Source: Lunularia cruciata
Lineage: Eukaryota; Streptophyta; Marchantiopsida; Lunulariales; Lunulariaceae
NCBI GenBank assembly: GCA_948567375.1
Contig: OX419759.1
Span: 44,741,493 to 44,805,492 of the forward strand
Direction of reading: 5' to 3'
Length of the DNA: 64,000 nucleotides
Under the pieces are notes generated by a model. That model ran no database searches and was not told the DNA's origin. It saw nothing but the letters and a program-made list of their open reading frames with translations. The position numbers and the translations under genes are program-made. This document shows, piece after piece, positions 37,560 through 48,867 of this stretch. Position 1 is the stretch's first letter, and each line of letters opens with the position of its first letter.

Positions 37560-38695
37560 TTCCTTGATCATTCGGTTCCACAAACTCTATCTAGGCAACT
37601 TGTCGAGCTTGCCTTTTCCTAAGTGGACATTCAACAATACAATGTCCAACTTGGCAACAATAAAAACAACATCCATTTTGTCATAATTTGTCTATTTGCT
37701 GCACCAAGTGGCATCTATTGGATAGTGTCAATCTCCATTGGTGTTGGTTCTTCCACAGGTGTGTATTGTACTGGTAAGCTTGGTGTAAGTCGAGGTCAAG
37801 ACCAAGTTGTTGCAACCAAGGAATCAAAGCACTCAGCCAATTGCATGGCTTCTTCTACATTTTGTGGTTCTCGCATGGTCACCTCCAATTTGGTTTATGA
37901 CTTCAATCCCCACAAAAATTGATCCAAAACCTCTCCTTCTTGTATATCTAGAATTTGCATGATGATGTTCTGAAATTGTATGATGTAGCCTCTTACTTAG
38001 CCAATCTACTTCAACTCTGCTAAGTTATCTCATGTGGCTTGGGTGGCATTTATAGTTTGAAATCAACCAAGTATTACATCCTTAAATTCAGTCCATGTCA
38101 AGATTGGTGCAATAATCTGTCGTTCAGCTCACTCCACTCGGAATCGCCACCAAAGTTTTGCCACACCATCCAATTGGCTAGAAGCCAAGAGAATCTATTT
38201 CCGTTCATCTTGAAGATTGGTGGCTTTGAAGTAACGTTTGCAATCAAACAAAAAATTCTCCACTGTGCTCGAAAGATTCTTGCCTTCAAACACTTTAGGT
38301 TCTGGAAATCAAATACAATCTTTTCCATCTCAGATTGGCGCTCTCTCTATATGTTCTTGTTGTTGTTGGTCTTGTTCATCCAACAATCGAGTAAGGTGCT
38401 TGATTTGTTGCTGCATTGTAAGGATAACGTCCGGTATTGCCGCCATAGCTACTACTCTATCCTACTACTCCCAATTTATCTAATTGATTAACACATAGAT
38501 ACAACACGTCCACCTTTCTCCATAAGTGACAACCGGAAGTATCAAGGGTTCCTCAGACACGATGATCATATGTAGAAAATCTTACCCAAAGTGTGAGGTG
38601 GTGAATTGTGTGAAGCAGTGCTTGGGTAATATCTTGACATGAAAATCCCAATGGTTTGGCGGAAGTGGATTCAGTGGTTCATAGATTCCATCCAT
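37560..38695 (-). pseudogene. B gag
   Basis: Gag starts at the ATG complementary to 38693-38695 (MDGIYEPLNPLPPNHWDF). It has broken Gypsy gag frames through about 37700 and a CCHC knuckle near 37620-37670 reading CFYCCQVGHCIVEC, which fits C-x2-C-x4-H-x4-C. Gag packages the RNA. Many stops and frameshifts are present. Confidence 0.78.
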
Positions 38696-38700
38696 CCCAT

Positions 38701-38717
38701 TCCTACTCTGATACCAA
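38701..38717 (-). promoter_or_regulatory. Primer-binding site of B
   Basis: On the minus strand TTGGTATCAGAGTAGGA follows the LTR end directly. TGGTATCAGAG is the classic complement of the plant initiator-Met tRNA 3' end and primes minus-strand DNA synthesis. It fixes the element's orientation. Confidence 0.9.
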
Positions 38718-39140
38718 TGTAAATGACCAAGACCAAGGAGAGAAATAGGAGAAAAATTCACATTGGGACACTTGAATGAGGGAAAACTACAAATGCCTAG
38801 CATGAGCTTTGGCTTTGGTATTTGTAAGTAGCATTCAAGGCCCTTGAGAAGCTTCTCAAGAAGCTTCCTCAAGCCGCTTTCTTAGAGTGCAAGCCAAGTT
38901 AACTAGGAAGCTTCTCTAGAAGCTTCTTTCTAGAAGCCGCCTACTTGACGTGCAAGCTAAGCTAGTTGGAATCTTCTAGAAGCTTCCTTCTAGAAGCTAC
39001 TTACTTGCGGTGCAAGCTAAGCTAACCGGGAAGCTTCCCAAGAAGCTTCCTAGATACTTCTAGAATATTCTAGGCTAATTTTTCTTATGTGCTACTTCGT
39101 AAGGCCGACTAACTTTATCGTTAAACTCCATATTGTTACA
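38718..39140 (-). repeat. 5' LTR of B with heat-shock-element motifs
   Basis: This is a 423-bp LTR. It is dense in alternating GAA/TTC blocks. Two perfect three-unit heat-shock elements are visible: TTCTAGAAGCTTC at 38974-38986 and TTCTAGAATATTC at 39058-39070. A drifted TATA region (TACAAATACC on the minus strand, about 38815-38828) lies downstream of them in element orientation. Confidence 0.9.
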
Positions 39141-42100
39141 GACCATATCCAAAGGAATTGCCCAAATTCCACTTACCATGGAGGAAGGGGTTATGAAGTA
39201 GCCAATAGAGGGAAAGAGGGAGGTAATGAAACCCAAGTGGCCCCTAATCCAAACAAAGGTAAGGAGATAGCATCTATAGATGTGGTTGAGAGAAAACATA
39301 AGAAGGGAGAGTGCTCAAACTCCAAGAGTCTTAATTTGGAGCTTTTGGCATAAGAGAAGAAGAGAGCTCGTTTTGTAGAGGATGTGCACTCTTCTCAAGG
39401 ATTTAGTCCTAGCCAAGATACTCCTATGCCTACTAGGAGCACTTGCACAAGCACTTGCATAAGCACTTCAACAACATCAGCAACAAAGACTCCAAGGAAG
39501 AAGTTGGGGATGGAGGACTTCTTGATCTCAAAGCAACAATGGATCTACAGTATCTAGGAGGATGTTGGTAGTCATAAGGCTAACATCACAATGGGCCAAT
39601 TGATTGCTTTGAATCCTACTTTGAGAAAGAAACTTAGAGGTGGTTTGAGTTCTACAAAGAGCAAGAGGAAGAAGAAGGTAAAAGTTCCAATATCAATGGG
39701 AGAAAACGGGAGGCCAACACCACGGGAGGCTTGTGAATATGCCTCCAAGATTGATATGAAAGTAAATGGTCACAACATCAAGGATGCATTGGTTGATGGA
39801 GGATCAGCAGTGAATGCTTTGTTAGAAAGGTTGATGCAAAAGTTGGGTATGATCCCCTTAAGACCTTTAACATTTGTGGTGAGCATGGCAAACAAGCAAC
39901 AAGTTTGACCGGTAGGGGTGATGGATAAAGTGGTAGTTTCAATTATGGGAGTTCAAAATCTCATGACTTTCCAAGTCTTGAAGGATTCAAACTATGACTT
40001 ACTTCTTGGGAGGCTATGGTTGAGAGCAGAACACACAACTAATTGATGGCACAAAGGGTACTCAAGGATTAGACCATCAAACCATAGAGTCATAGTTCCT
40101 ATGACCAACACCACCAACACTTCAAATTTAGATACACCATCTTCTGATTATTGGGAATCAAATTTTGAAGGAGCTTAAGGTGTGGACACAAGCATGGAAG
40201 AGGAGACTTCCATAAAGGAGGATGAATTTGACTCCAATTCAGATGTGTATCCTTTGTGTGCTATGGATTTTTCACCTAAGCTAAAGATTTCAAAAGACCC
40301 AGATAAATAACCATTGACACTTGATGAGGTAGAGAGAAGGTTAGCTAAACTCAAGTATGGCCCAAATTTTACCAAAGAGGAGAAGGTAAGATTTGAGGAG
40401 ATTTTTTGTAATTTCATCAATGTGTTTGCTTTTAGTTACAAGGATTTGAAGGAAGTCACTTTCCTTCAAATCCTTGGAGCACAAGATAGAGGTGGAGTCA
40501 CATGCAAGACCAATCCGCCAAAACAACACCGCATCAACCACCAATATCTTTGGTTGTGAAGGATTAGATTGATAAGCTCAAGGAGACTTGATTTATCTTT
40601 GAGGTAGAGAATTCAAATAGGTGTATCCGATTGTGATTGTGAAGAAAAAGAATGGCAGGCTTTGAGTATGTGTGGATTACAAGAAGCTCAATGTTGTAAC
40701 CAAGAAGGACTACTACCCATGACCATTCATTGATGAGATCTTGGAGGAGGTTGCAAGTCATAAGAGATATAGTTTTGGAGATGGTTATAGTGGATATAAC
40801 CAAATCAAGATTGCACCAGAGCATCAACAACTTACCACATTCACCACACCTTGGGGAACTTATGCTTTCAAGGTCATGCCTTTTGGGCTTTGCAATGCTC
40901 CAACCACATTCCAATAGTTCATGAACAAGGTATTTGAACCTTTCATTAGGAAATTTGTGAGAGACTTCATTGATGACTTTTGTGTCTATGGGAGCAAGGA
41001 GGAGCACTTTGAGCACCTAATCAAGGTCTTGCAATGCTTGGATGAGGCAAATGCATCACTTAATCCAAAGAAGTGCATTTTTGGATGTGAAGAAGGTCTA
41101 ATTTTGGTTCACATCATCTCCAAGGATGGAATAGTAGTTGATCTTGAGAAGGTGAGAAAAATCTCAAAACTTCCATTCCCTTCAAATTGACAAAGTTACG
41201 CCAATTCTTGGGGATGGTTGGATATTATAAGAGGTTCAAAATCTCATTTTCCAACAAGGCTTATGCATTGACCATCTACATGAAGAAGGGTGTAGATTAC
41301 ATAGTGATTTTGGAGGACAAGGAGGCTCTCAAAGCTTTTGAGGAGCTCAAGCAATCCCTTGTTGTAGCTCCAATTCTTGCCTTTCATCCTCTACACTGAT
41401 GCTTCTAATGTAGCTATAGGATACACTCTTAGTCAATTAGACCAAGATGTGCATGATCATCCAATAGCTTATGCTAGTAGGCAGATGGTTTTAGCAAAAA
41501 AGAACTACTCTATTATAGAGAGAGAGAAGGGTTGGTAGTGATCTTTGGTCTCAAGAAGTTTAGACACTACTTGATTGAAAGGAAAGCCACCATTGTCATG
41601 GATCACAAGGCTTTGAAGTACATCTTCAACAAGCCTAATGTTGAAGGGAGACTAGCAAGGTGGATGATACTCTTGTCTGAGTATGACTACACCATTGAGG
41701 ATAGGCCAAGAATAAAACATGCAAATGTTGAGTTGTTATCTAGGGCCTATGATTATGATGGAGATGAGCCAATGGATGATTCATTCTCAGATGAGGAGCT
41801 CATGACAATCTCAATCACTCAAGAGGTTACAATGGAGTACAAGGAGATTGTGGAATTTGTGACAAAAGGTAACTATCCAAAAGAGATGCATGCTAGGGAG
41901 AGGAAGGCCCTTGCAGCAAGATCTAGACCTTACACAATGGTGGAAGATATTTTTTTTCACCAAGGAGTAGATGGTCTAATTCAAAGAACAATGGGTAAGG
42001 AAGAGTCTATCCTACTTATAAAGGAGTTTCATGAAGGTTTAGTGTGTGGAGCATACTTTTTAGGAAAGGTGATTGCTTTCAAGATTCTAGATGCAGGTTA

Positions 42101-43103
42101 CTATTGGAGAGGGATTTTCAAGGATTGTCTTGATTATTGCAAAACTTGTCATGTTTGTCAAGTTTTTGCTAGAGAGTCTACATCCACTCCACCACTTAGA
42201 TCAATTCCATTACAAGGACCTTTTGAGAAGTGGAGAATTGATTTTGTAGGTCTTCTCAATAGAACCCTAAGAGACAATTGGTATTTTGTGGTAGTTACTG
42301 ATTATCTTACCAAGGGGGTTGAGGCTAGACCATTGAGGGACAAGAATGAAGATGAAGTTCGTAGATTTCTTTATGAATGCATTATCACTAGGTTTGGATG
42401 CCCTTTGGAGTTGGTTTTTGATAGAGGAGGATAGATTACAAGAAGCATTACTATAGCCATGCTATGACATTTCTCTATCACACATAGAGTAACTACATTC
42501 AATAAACCAAATTCCAATGGATTGGCAAAGAGAACCAATCAGACCTTGTGCATGATGTTGGCCAAAGATGCAGAAATGGAGGGGGCTTAACATCATTGGG
42601 ACATGAGGATTCATGCAATTCTATGGGAGTATAGGATAACCATGAAGACTTCCACTGGGTATTCTCCATTTCATTTGGTATATGGTATTGAGTCTACCTT
42701 ACTTATTCAGTTTGATCTTCCTACCTTCCAAAGTATTCATAGGAGATTGAAGAAAGCACAAGGAGGTGATGCAGAGAAGTCAAGGAAGGATCAACTCATG
42801 GAATTGGAAGAGGCAAGAGCGGTTGCTATGGTTTGAATGGAGCAAGCCCAAAGGAAACAAAAGGAGAGTTATGACAAGAGGCAAGGCAGGAAGAAGCTGG
42901 AGCCTTTCAAAGAAGGTGATTGGGTAATGTTGTTTGATTCTATTTGATTCAAGAGAGTGCAAAAGAAGTTTTTGCTTAAGTTATTTGGACCTTTCATAGT
43001 GGAGAAGGTGTGGGGCAATTATACCTATGATCTCAAGGAGTTGGGAGGAAGACACTTTGATAGGATTAACCATGATAAGTTGAAGATGCATCATAGAAGG
43101 TAG
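39141..43103 (+). pseudogene. A1 gag 3' part and pol
   Basis: The reading resumes at the duplicated GACCA with the second half of the CCHC knuckle. In order: protease with ALVDGGSAVNAL (39784-39820), RT with FIDD at 40966-40977, RNase H (FGLKKFRHYLIERK, about 41550), integrase with a Zn-binding HHCC region (CKTCHVCQ, about 42140), a core with IDFVG and DRGG, and a C-terminal tail ending at 43101-43103. Several stops and frameshifts are present, including a fold-back mutation at 40439-40476. The longest surviving frame is 41532-42434. There is no chromodomain. Confidence 0.88.
40439..40476. repeat. 16-bp inverted repeat with 6-nt loop in A1 RT
   Basis: The arms are CAAGGATTTGAAGGAA (40439-40454) and its reverse complement (40461-40476). 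In A2 and A3 the normal sequence after AAGGAAGTCACC continues TTGGAGGAGCAC. A1 instead has the inverted copy inserted here, which breaks the frame. Confidence 0.93.
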
Positions 43104-43151
43104 AGAGACCTTCACTTTGAGGACAAAGTGAAAACTTAGTTTGGGGGTAAA

Positions 43152-43832
43152 TGTAACACCCATTTGTGCATGTGTGTGATATTATGATATTTAGCTTGGT
43201 ATTACAAATACTTGAGAGATATTATTTATATATAGATAAAAGGATGGTTCTACATTATTCATGATTAGCTAAAGTTAGTCATAGCTAAGATAGAGGAGAC
43301 CTTACTTTAGAGGAAGTGGAAAAGATGAGCACCACTATTTTGGATTCTAGTATGTTGACTTGGGATTATTCATAGTTGTTTGGCTTTGGAGAAAGAGTTG
43401 AGAACACTTGGGCCTGTAAGCCTTTTTGTTTTGGATTCTCCAAGGATAGCCCATGTGAAGGAATCACTTAGTGGTTGGGTCAAGAGAAAATCACATGCTT
43501 AGTGGAATATGCCTATGTTGATGGATATTCCTTTATACTTTTTGATTTTACTTGAATTTTAGCCTAGTAACTTGAGTTACTCCAGTAATAAGTAACTTTA
43601 GTGCATAACTATTTCACAAGTATATATACAAGGGGTGAAGAAGTACTCATCATCCTTTCATTTGCAACTATCTCTCTCTCATTGAGTTCTCTAGTGAGCA
43701 ATATCTTGAGTATTGGAGTGTTAGCCTTGGAGGAGTATGATGGAGTTGGGGTTCTTTGCCTTCTTAGTCTATGGTGCGCTACCATAATAGCCATCAAAGG
43801 TTCATCCTAAGTGAGAGGCAGGCCGGCTCACA
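43152..43832 (+). repeat. 3' LTR of A1
   Basis: This 681-bp LTR begins TGTAACACCC after a GGGGGTAAA purine tract and ends GGCCGGCTCACA. The target duplication GTCC follows at 43833. Confidence 0.93.
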
Positions 43833-43836
43833 GTCC

Positions 43837-44084
43837 CACCTCTCTTGCTCATCTAATGTAAATCTTTAGAGCATGTCCTCAATAGTGCGATTAGCTCACT
43901 CTATTTGTCCATTGGTCTATGGATGGTAAACCATAAACATTTCTTATTTGGTTTTGAAGATGCAAAAGAGTGTTCTCCAAAACAAAACTAGTGGAATTGA
44001 GTGCATCTATTGATAATGAGCACTCAAGGCATACCATGGTGAGAAAAGACTGCATTTAAGGACAATTGAGCTAATTATGGATTA
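43837..44084 (-). pseudogene. E integrase, middle fragment
   Basis: On the minus strand this reads MVYHP, TNGQIE, ANRTIEDML and DEQERWD, the conserved end of a Gypsy integrase core (HPQTDGQTER-like, ANRTLEDML). It joins the A1-distal fragment at 18397 (TLLPVVEF) and the M1-distal fragment at 54103. Stops and frameshifts are present. Confidence 0.85.
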
Positions 44085-44895
44085 TGTCACGCCATTTGTA
44101 GTTCTGCATCTAGTTGCTCGGACACTAGAGTTCCAATGATAGTAGTTAGAATTATTCTAGCAGTTTCTCAGGGACTACTTTCCGACAGTCTGATTTGGTG
44201 TTCGGGGTACTGACTTCACGGTGGGGCCCACCGTCACTTTGCACCGTTCACACCATCGAGTGTGCCGTCAGCGGGACCGTTAGGGTTCCAGTGCTAGCTC
44301 AAGTCCAGGGGTATAGTTTCAAAGGTGAGCTCCAGAGAGCTCACTTCTCTGATGTTGAGCCTTCAAGTTCCTGGCTATGGTGGACAGAGGCCGGCGAGCG
44401 TCACTTGGATTCTCTATGCTTGAGTGGGTGTGGCTTGACTCTAATCAGTGCCCAATTGTTGGCAGTTTATAGAGTGACAGATCAAGTACTGATCTGAGTT
44501 GAGTTGAGTTGAGAGTGTTAAGCAATCTGATTACATCAGAGAAGTGAAGTAAGGGGGAAATCGGGTGCAGGAATGTTGAGTGTTGGTGGTATCTCCAAGC
44601 TCGGTGGATCTTGGTAGCTCGATTCAAGTTCTGTGTTTCCCTAGTGTGCAGAAGCTCGTTCAAGTGATGCAGATTTGGCAGTTAGGCGGACGGTGTGCGG
44701 AAGCGCTGGCCAAATTTTGAGCAAAGAAGGAGCAATTTTTGAGCAGTGTTGTGATTTTGAGCTCAGGAGGTGAAGGCAGGACCAATTTGCTGCGAGTTGG
44801 GCTCAGAAAGTCAAATTGAAGGTGGAGTTGGGAAGCTCTTCTCATGAAATTGTGATTTGGAAAAACCCGTTTTGTGAATTTGGCTCGAGTGGAAA

Positions 44896-45140
44896 GTTAG
44901 CGGGGGATTTGGCGGACAGCCATCTTTAGGGTTTACGTCAAATTTTACGTCAAATTTGGAAGATTTTTCACTGTTTGGCCAGATTTGGAGGAGTTTCGCT
45001 AGCTTGGAGGAGTTTCAAGTTAGCGGGGGATTTGGCGGACAGCCATCTTTAGGGTTTACGTCAGATTTTATGTCAGATTTATGTCAGATTTGGAGGAGTT
45101 TTTGCTATTTGGCCAGATTTGGAGGAGTTTAGCAGATTTG
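44896..45140 (+). repeat. 123-bp tandem duplication in the M1 LTR
   Basis: GTTAGCGGGGGATTTGGCGG begins at 44896 and again at 45019, and the following CCATCTTTAGGGTTTACGTCA is also repeated. The unit ends in further short GATTTGGAGGAGTTT reiterations. Confidence 0.9.
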
Positions 45141-45342
45141 GAGAAGTTTCGCCAATTTTGGAGGAGGTTCAAAGTGGCAACAAGAAAGGCCTCATTTGGC
45201 ATTTAGAGGTTTCGAGGCATAGGGCTATGGGCTACGAAGGCCTAGAAGGGCCAGAAGGGCCAGCAAGCCAGCTTGCTGGCGTGAGGCTAGATTGTTTAGA
45301 GTAGATCTTGGTCATTGGTTAGCAAAATCTGCCTTTCCTGCT

Positions 45343-45415
45343 AGATTGTGCGCAATAGGGTTTGACCCCTAGATCTCTTGTTCCTAGACTGGTGCCCTAG
45401 CCAACTGGTCCACCC
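45343..45415 (-). other. tRNA-like segment in the M1 LTR
   Basis: The minus strand has an A-box-like CAGTTGGCTAGGGCACC and a B-box-like GGGGTCAAACCC about 30 bases later, the spacing of a tRNA. The acceptor strands do not pair, so it is not a functional tRNA gene. A homologous segment with a better B box occurs in M2 at 57912-57983. It could be a tRNA relic or a SINE head captured by the LTR. Confidence 0.6.
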
Positions 45416-45554
45416 TCACTTGTTGTCATAGTGACTGTGCCACTGTTATCTATACACATGTAGCTTTGGCTAGGAGAGGCAATTTGATCCCATTCTTGGT
45501 GATCCTGGTAGCTTAGGACTTAGATACAAACACTCTCTTATGTCAAATGCCAAA

Positions 45555-45569
45555 TGGTGGCAGAGTCAG
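45555..45569 (+). promoter_or_regulatory. Primer-binding site of M1
   Basis: TGGTGGCAGAGTCAG resembles the initiator-Met site TGGTATCAGAGCCAT at 11 of 15 positions and lies two bases after a CA. M2 has the homologous TGGGAGTAGAGTCAA. Confidence 0.6.
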
Positions 45570-46081
45570 TCCCGTGTTGTGTTATGAGATGAAGGGTTTT
45601 TGTTTAGATTTCTTGTGATTGGATCCCCTCCATTCTCTACTTCTTGTTTGTGCACCACGTTTGTGTGAGGTGCCCTGACTTTTGAGCGTTGGTGCTCTGG
45701 TGTGCTCTCGATGGTGAGGCTAGAGTGATGACCAGTCAGACTACCTTTGTTTCTCTCCGGTGAGGTAGGAAGTGATGACCTGTAGACCGTGAGAGTGCGT
45801 GTTATGATGGCAAGTTACAGGTTGCACTTCCCCTAGTGTAGTTATCTCGGTTAGAGTTACATTAGTGGGTGATGCTTAGTTAGTATTGGCACTTGGTGGT
45901 GTTGGCACTTTGGTGGGGTACTTGCGGTTACGATTTGCGGTTGCAGTTGGTGGTTTGGGTTTGCTGTTGCAGTTACTTTGTCACGACGGAGTTCTTTGGA
46001 GATTCTAGAGGAGTTAGCCCTACAGTACGCAGTGGGTTTACTTGGAGTGGTGTTCGGTATCAGCCTGTATCTCAGGTCCCA

Positions 46082-47646
46082 ATGAGGGTAGAGATTGACT
46101 CTGAGTTGGAGTTTGACACAAGAGCTGATTCAGTTGAGAGTGCACTTGGTGTGTCCGCACCGTTGTTGTGGGACATGGACGAGATTTATGGGGCCTCCAA
46201 AGGCCCTAGGGGTTACTCTGGTACAATGGGTACCATTGAGTTGGATGACTTCATCCAAGAGTTCAATAGTTGGTGTGATCTGCAGCAGATGCGGAACCCG
46301 ACTTTGTTCACACCCTTCATGGCATAGAAGGGGTTGTTTCAGCACTTGGAGGGTCCACCAATGGATGACTACCATGAGTTCCGGAGAGCTCATTTGGAGG
46401 AGATCAAGTTATGAGACAATATTGGTCTCCGAACTATGTCTCTATCACTTCAGGTTTGGTGGCCAAGAGTAGGTCGGCTGTACCTATGGGTTCTAGCTCG
46501 AGTAGTGTTGGTGGAGCTAGTGGAGGTGCACTAGCTGGAGATAGTGCTACTACGAGTGGAGGTACCGCTGCAGGAGGTGTTGTAGTACCGGGGTTTAACC
46601 CCATGGTGGAGTTCTTCTTGTGTTTGAGGCAAAACTACCAAGGAGTGCGGACTGACAAGCTGAGGAGCTTGCAGGAGTTCCAACGGAAGGCTGGAGAGAG
46701 CCTACGTGAGGCATACACTTGCATGAGGCGGCTGATTAGTTTCACTCAGGGAGTTACTAAGGCCCAGGCAGTCCAGTTTTGGTATGGGATACTGGATAGG
46801 GAGTTGCAACGTAGAGTTCGTGATGCTACGTTGTTGCAGGCTACTTTGCCCACTTTGGCAGTAGTCTTTGGTTTGGCTGAGCGTATTGAGCTCAACATGG
46901 TGGAAGAGAGAGTGGTGACATCTGGATTTGGTAGGGAGACCTCATCCACGGCTGTGACTTCTTCTAGAGTGCAGCAGAGTGCACCACGCTCAGTTGGTTT
47001 TTGAGGACAGGGTGGACAGCCCAGATCCTATGGAGCAAGTGGAGGGCCTAGTGGAGTTAGACCCTTACCCTCATTTTTGAGTCAGCAGTAGCAAGTGAGT
47101 GGTGGTGTTGCTTGTTGGACTTGTGGTAGACCTCACCATAGGAGAGAGTGTACTCAGGGCAGCGGACTTGATACCTCTGGTGCATCACAGAGGCAGTGTG
47201 AGCATTGCCACAGATTTGGTCACACTAGTGACCGGTGTTTTGACCTACACCCGGAGTTACGGAGTGGTAGGGCTGCTATGGCAAGTAGTAGAGGAGCTCC
47301 AGTTCATGGAGGACGAGGTGGTAGAGGTGGTGGTAGAGGATCTACACCTAGTAGGGGTGCAGTACCTGCCCTTACTTCTGACATAGCTATAGCTACTCGG
47401 ATTGAGCAGTTGGAGCAGAGATTGGCTAGTATGGCTATTGCTCAGAGGAGATCAGATTCGGGTGTTGAGGCTTCCACCTCATATGCTGGTGATAGAGATG
47501 CTTTGGACTTCATGTGCGGAGCAGCATAGGTGGATGCATCTGCAGCAATGACTAGGAGTGCAGTACGTGCTCCAGAGCCTAGAGGAGCATCAGTGGAGTT
47601 GGACCTACAGAGAGGAGAGGTTGGGAGACAGGTCAGACTTCCCTAG
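46082..47646 (+). pseudogene. M1 gag with two zinc knuckles
   Basis: Gag probably starts at the ATG at 46082 (MRVEIDSELEFDTRADS). An upstream ATG at 45893 is in frame, but its peptide is hydrophobic and unlike gag. A TAG at 46325 and a shift to the next frame near 46410-46470 follow. The main frame then reads a capsid-like segment (LRSLQEFQRKAGESLREAY, 46660-46716) found also in M2. The knuckles are CWTCGRPHHRREC (47113-47151, one residue short) and CEHCHRFGHTSDRC (47197-47238, canonical C-x2-C-x4-H-x4-C), with an RGG-rich tail. In-frame stops are at 47002, 47089, 47527 and 47644. Confidence 0.82.
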
Positions 47647-47667
47647 TCATTCACGCTATCTGAGGCA

Positions 47668-48867
47668 TTGCAAACGATATCCATGGTTCCTAGACGTCCG
47701 AGTGCAGGTGTGGTAGGTGGTGATGGAGTACATGATGGAGTACCTGCTAGTCAGCCACCTGCTACTACACAGACTAAGTCTAGCATGATGTTGGGGGCGG
47801 CTCAGCTGATTATGCGGCATCCTTTGTTTTTAGCCAGTGACATGTTTACATTGGGAGTTGACCCAGCCCCAGTGTTCCGGTTGGCTGCCATGTTGTGTGA
47901 GAGTAGGGATGGTGCAGTTCCTACTACTAGAGCAGAGGTGGTTGGTAGTGGAGCTGACTTGGTTGAGGAGCATGGGATCCGTTCAGCGACCAGTGGTTTA
48001 TGGCAGGCAGCAGCGGCTAGACTGGAGGAGTTGCCAGCTAGACCGGCCTTTGAGAGAGCACGGTTTACACCTGGTGTTGTCCTATTGGATAACCAGAGGG
48101 GGATTTTTTGTTTGGTGGGACCTTTAGGGAAGGTCTATACACCACAGAGAGTCTTGTTAGACTCTGGTGTGCAACCTCTTATGTTGGAGAAAGCTGCAGT
48201 TGTTGGTCTGGAGTTACGGAAGACCGATGTGGAGAGGTGTCCATTTCAGATTCAGACATCTCTTGGTGGTGGTTCGACACAATACATCACACGTGGAGAG
48301 CTTGTTGTCGAGGTTCAGCCTGGTCATCCGACTGATAGCTCGATGGTGAGAGCTCAGGCTATTGCGACGATAACTGAGTCATATGATATGCTAGTTGGGG
48401 GAGCAGTGCTATACCCCATGGGTTTCAGCATTGACTATTGGGAGGAGACAACCTCTTATAGACCTGGTTGGCAGTCTGGTGAGGGACGGGTATGTCGCCT
48501 ACCAGTACGCTTCAGTAGTGGTAGTCTTGGCTCACTACAGTCCGGGACCATGGCAGCATCAGTTTTGGCTTTCAGCGGTGCAGTTACTTGGCTTGGTGAC
48601 TTGTTGGAGAGGAACGGCCATGCAGAGGATACTCCAGTACCAAAGGAGATCACTCAGCTTTGGAGTACGAGTGGGATTGTTCCATCCACCTTGGATGTTC
48701 CATTGTGGAGTTCAGAGGAGGCATTGCAGCAACATGCAGATCAGTTGGTGCAGCAGGCTTGGAGTGGAGCCTTTGTACCATCAGGGGATGAGTGTGAGGA
48801 TGAGCCTCCAGAGGTGATTGCTTTGACACCTCTGGATACCACACTCATTGCTTGGCAGTATCCAGTA
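47668..48867 (+). pseudogene. M1 aspartic protease region
   Basis: The frame is uninterrupted for about 400 codons. The retropepsin active site is RVLLDSG (D-S-G at 48160-48168) and the fold continues with YDMLVGGAVLYPMGFSIDY (48385-48441), which resembles the DxxxG C-terminal motif of Gypsy proteases. Protease cleaves the polyprotein. The 140 residues between it and the methyltransferase have no recognised domain. Frame continuity indicates a single fused gag-pol, not separate ORFs. Confidence 0.82.

Larger units (their letters stand above)
21523..39140 (-). mobile_element. Family B chromovirus B, carrying nested A2
   Basis: B is bounded by a perfect 5-bp target duplication, GACCA at 21518-21522 and 39141-39145, and both termini read TGTAA...TTACA. 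On the minus strand the 5' LTR is 38718-39140, with primer site TTGGTATCAGAG (initiator-Met tRNA). Then follow gag, protease, RT, RNase H, integrase, chromodomain, a GGCGGGGGAATA purine tract and the 3' LTR (21523-25310). A2 sits inside RT, and a 3.4-kb element sits inside the 3' LTR. All genes are decayed. Confidence 0.93.
18398..43832 (+). mobile_element. Family A retrotransposon A1, carrying nested B
   Basis: Both LTRs are present (18398-19089 and 43152-43832) with a 4-bp target duplication GTCC at 18394-18397 and 43833-43836. The host site lies in the integrase of E: removing A1 joins ERWD to TLLPVVEF. Gag is interrupted at 21522/39141 by element B. Excluding B, A1 is about 7.8 kb: LTR, leader with upstream ORF, gag-pol, a purine tract GGGGGTAAA, LTR. 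Confidence 0.93.
44085..45552 (+). repeat. 5' LTR of M1
   Basis: The LTR starts TGTCACGCC and I end it at TGCCA just before the primer site, giving 1468 bp. The start is confirmed by the 3' copy (53543) and by M2, which also begins at the homologous TGTAACACGC. Only its first 449 bp recur at the 3' end. It contains a 123-bp duplication and a tRNA-like segment. The end point is inferred from primer-site position. Confidence 0.8.
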
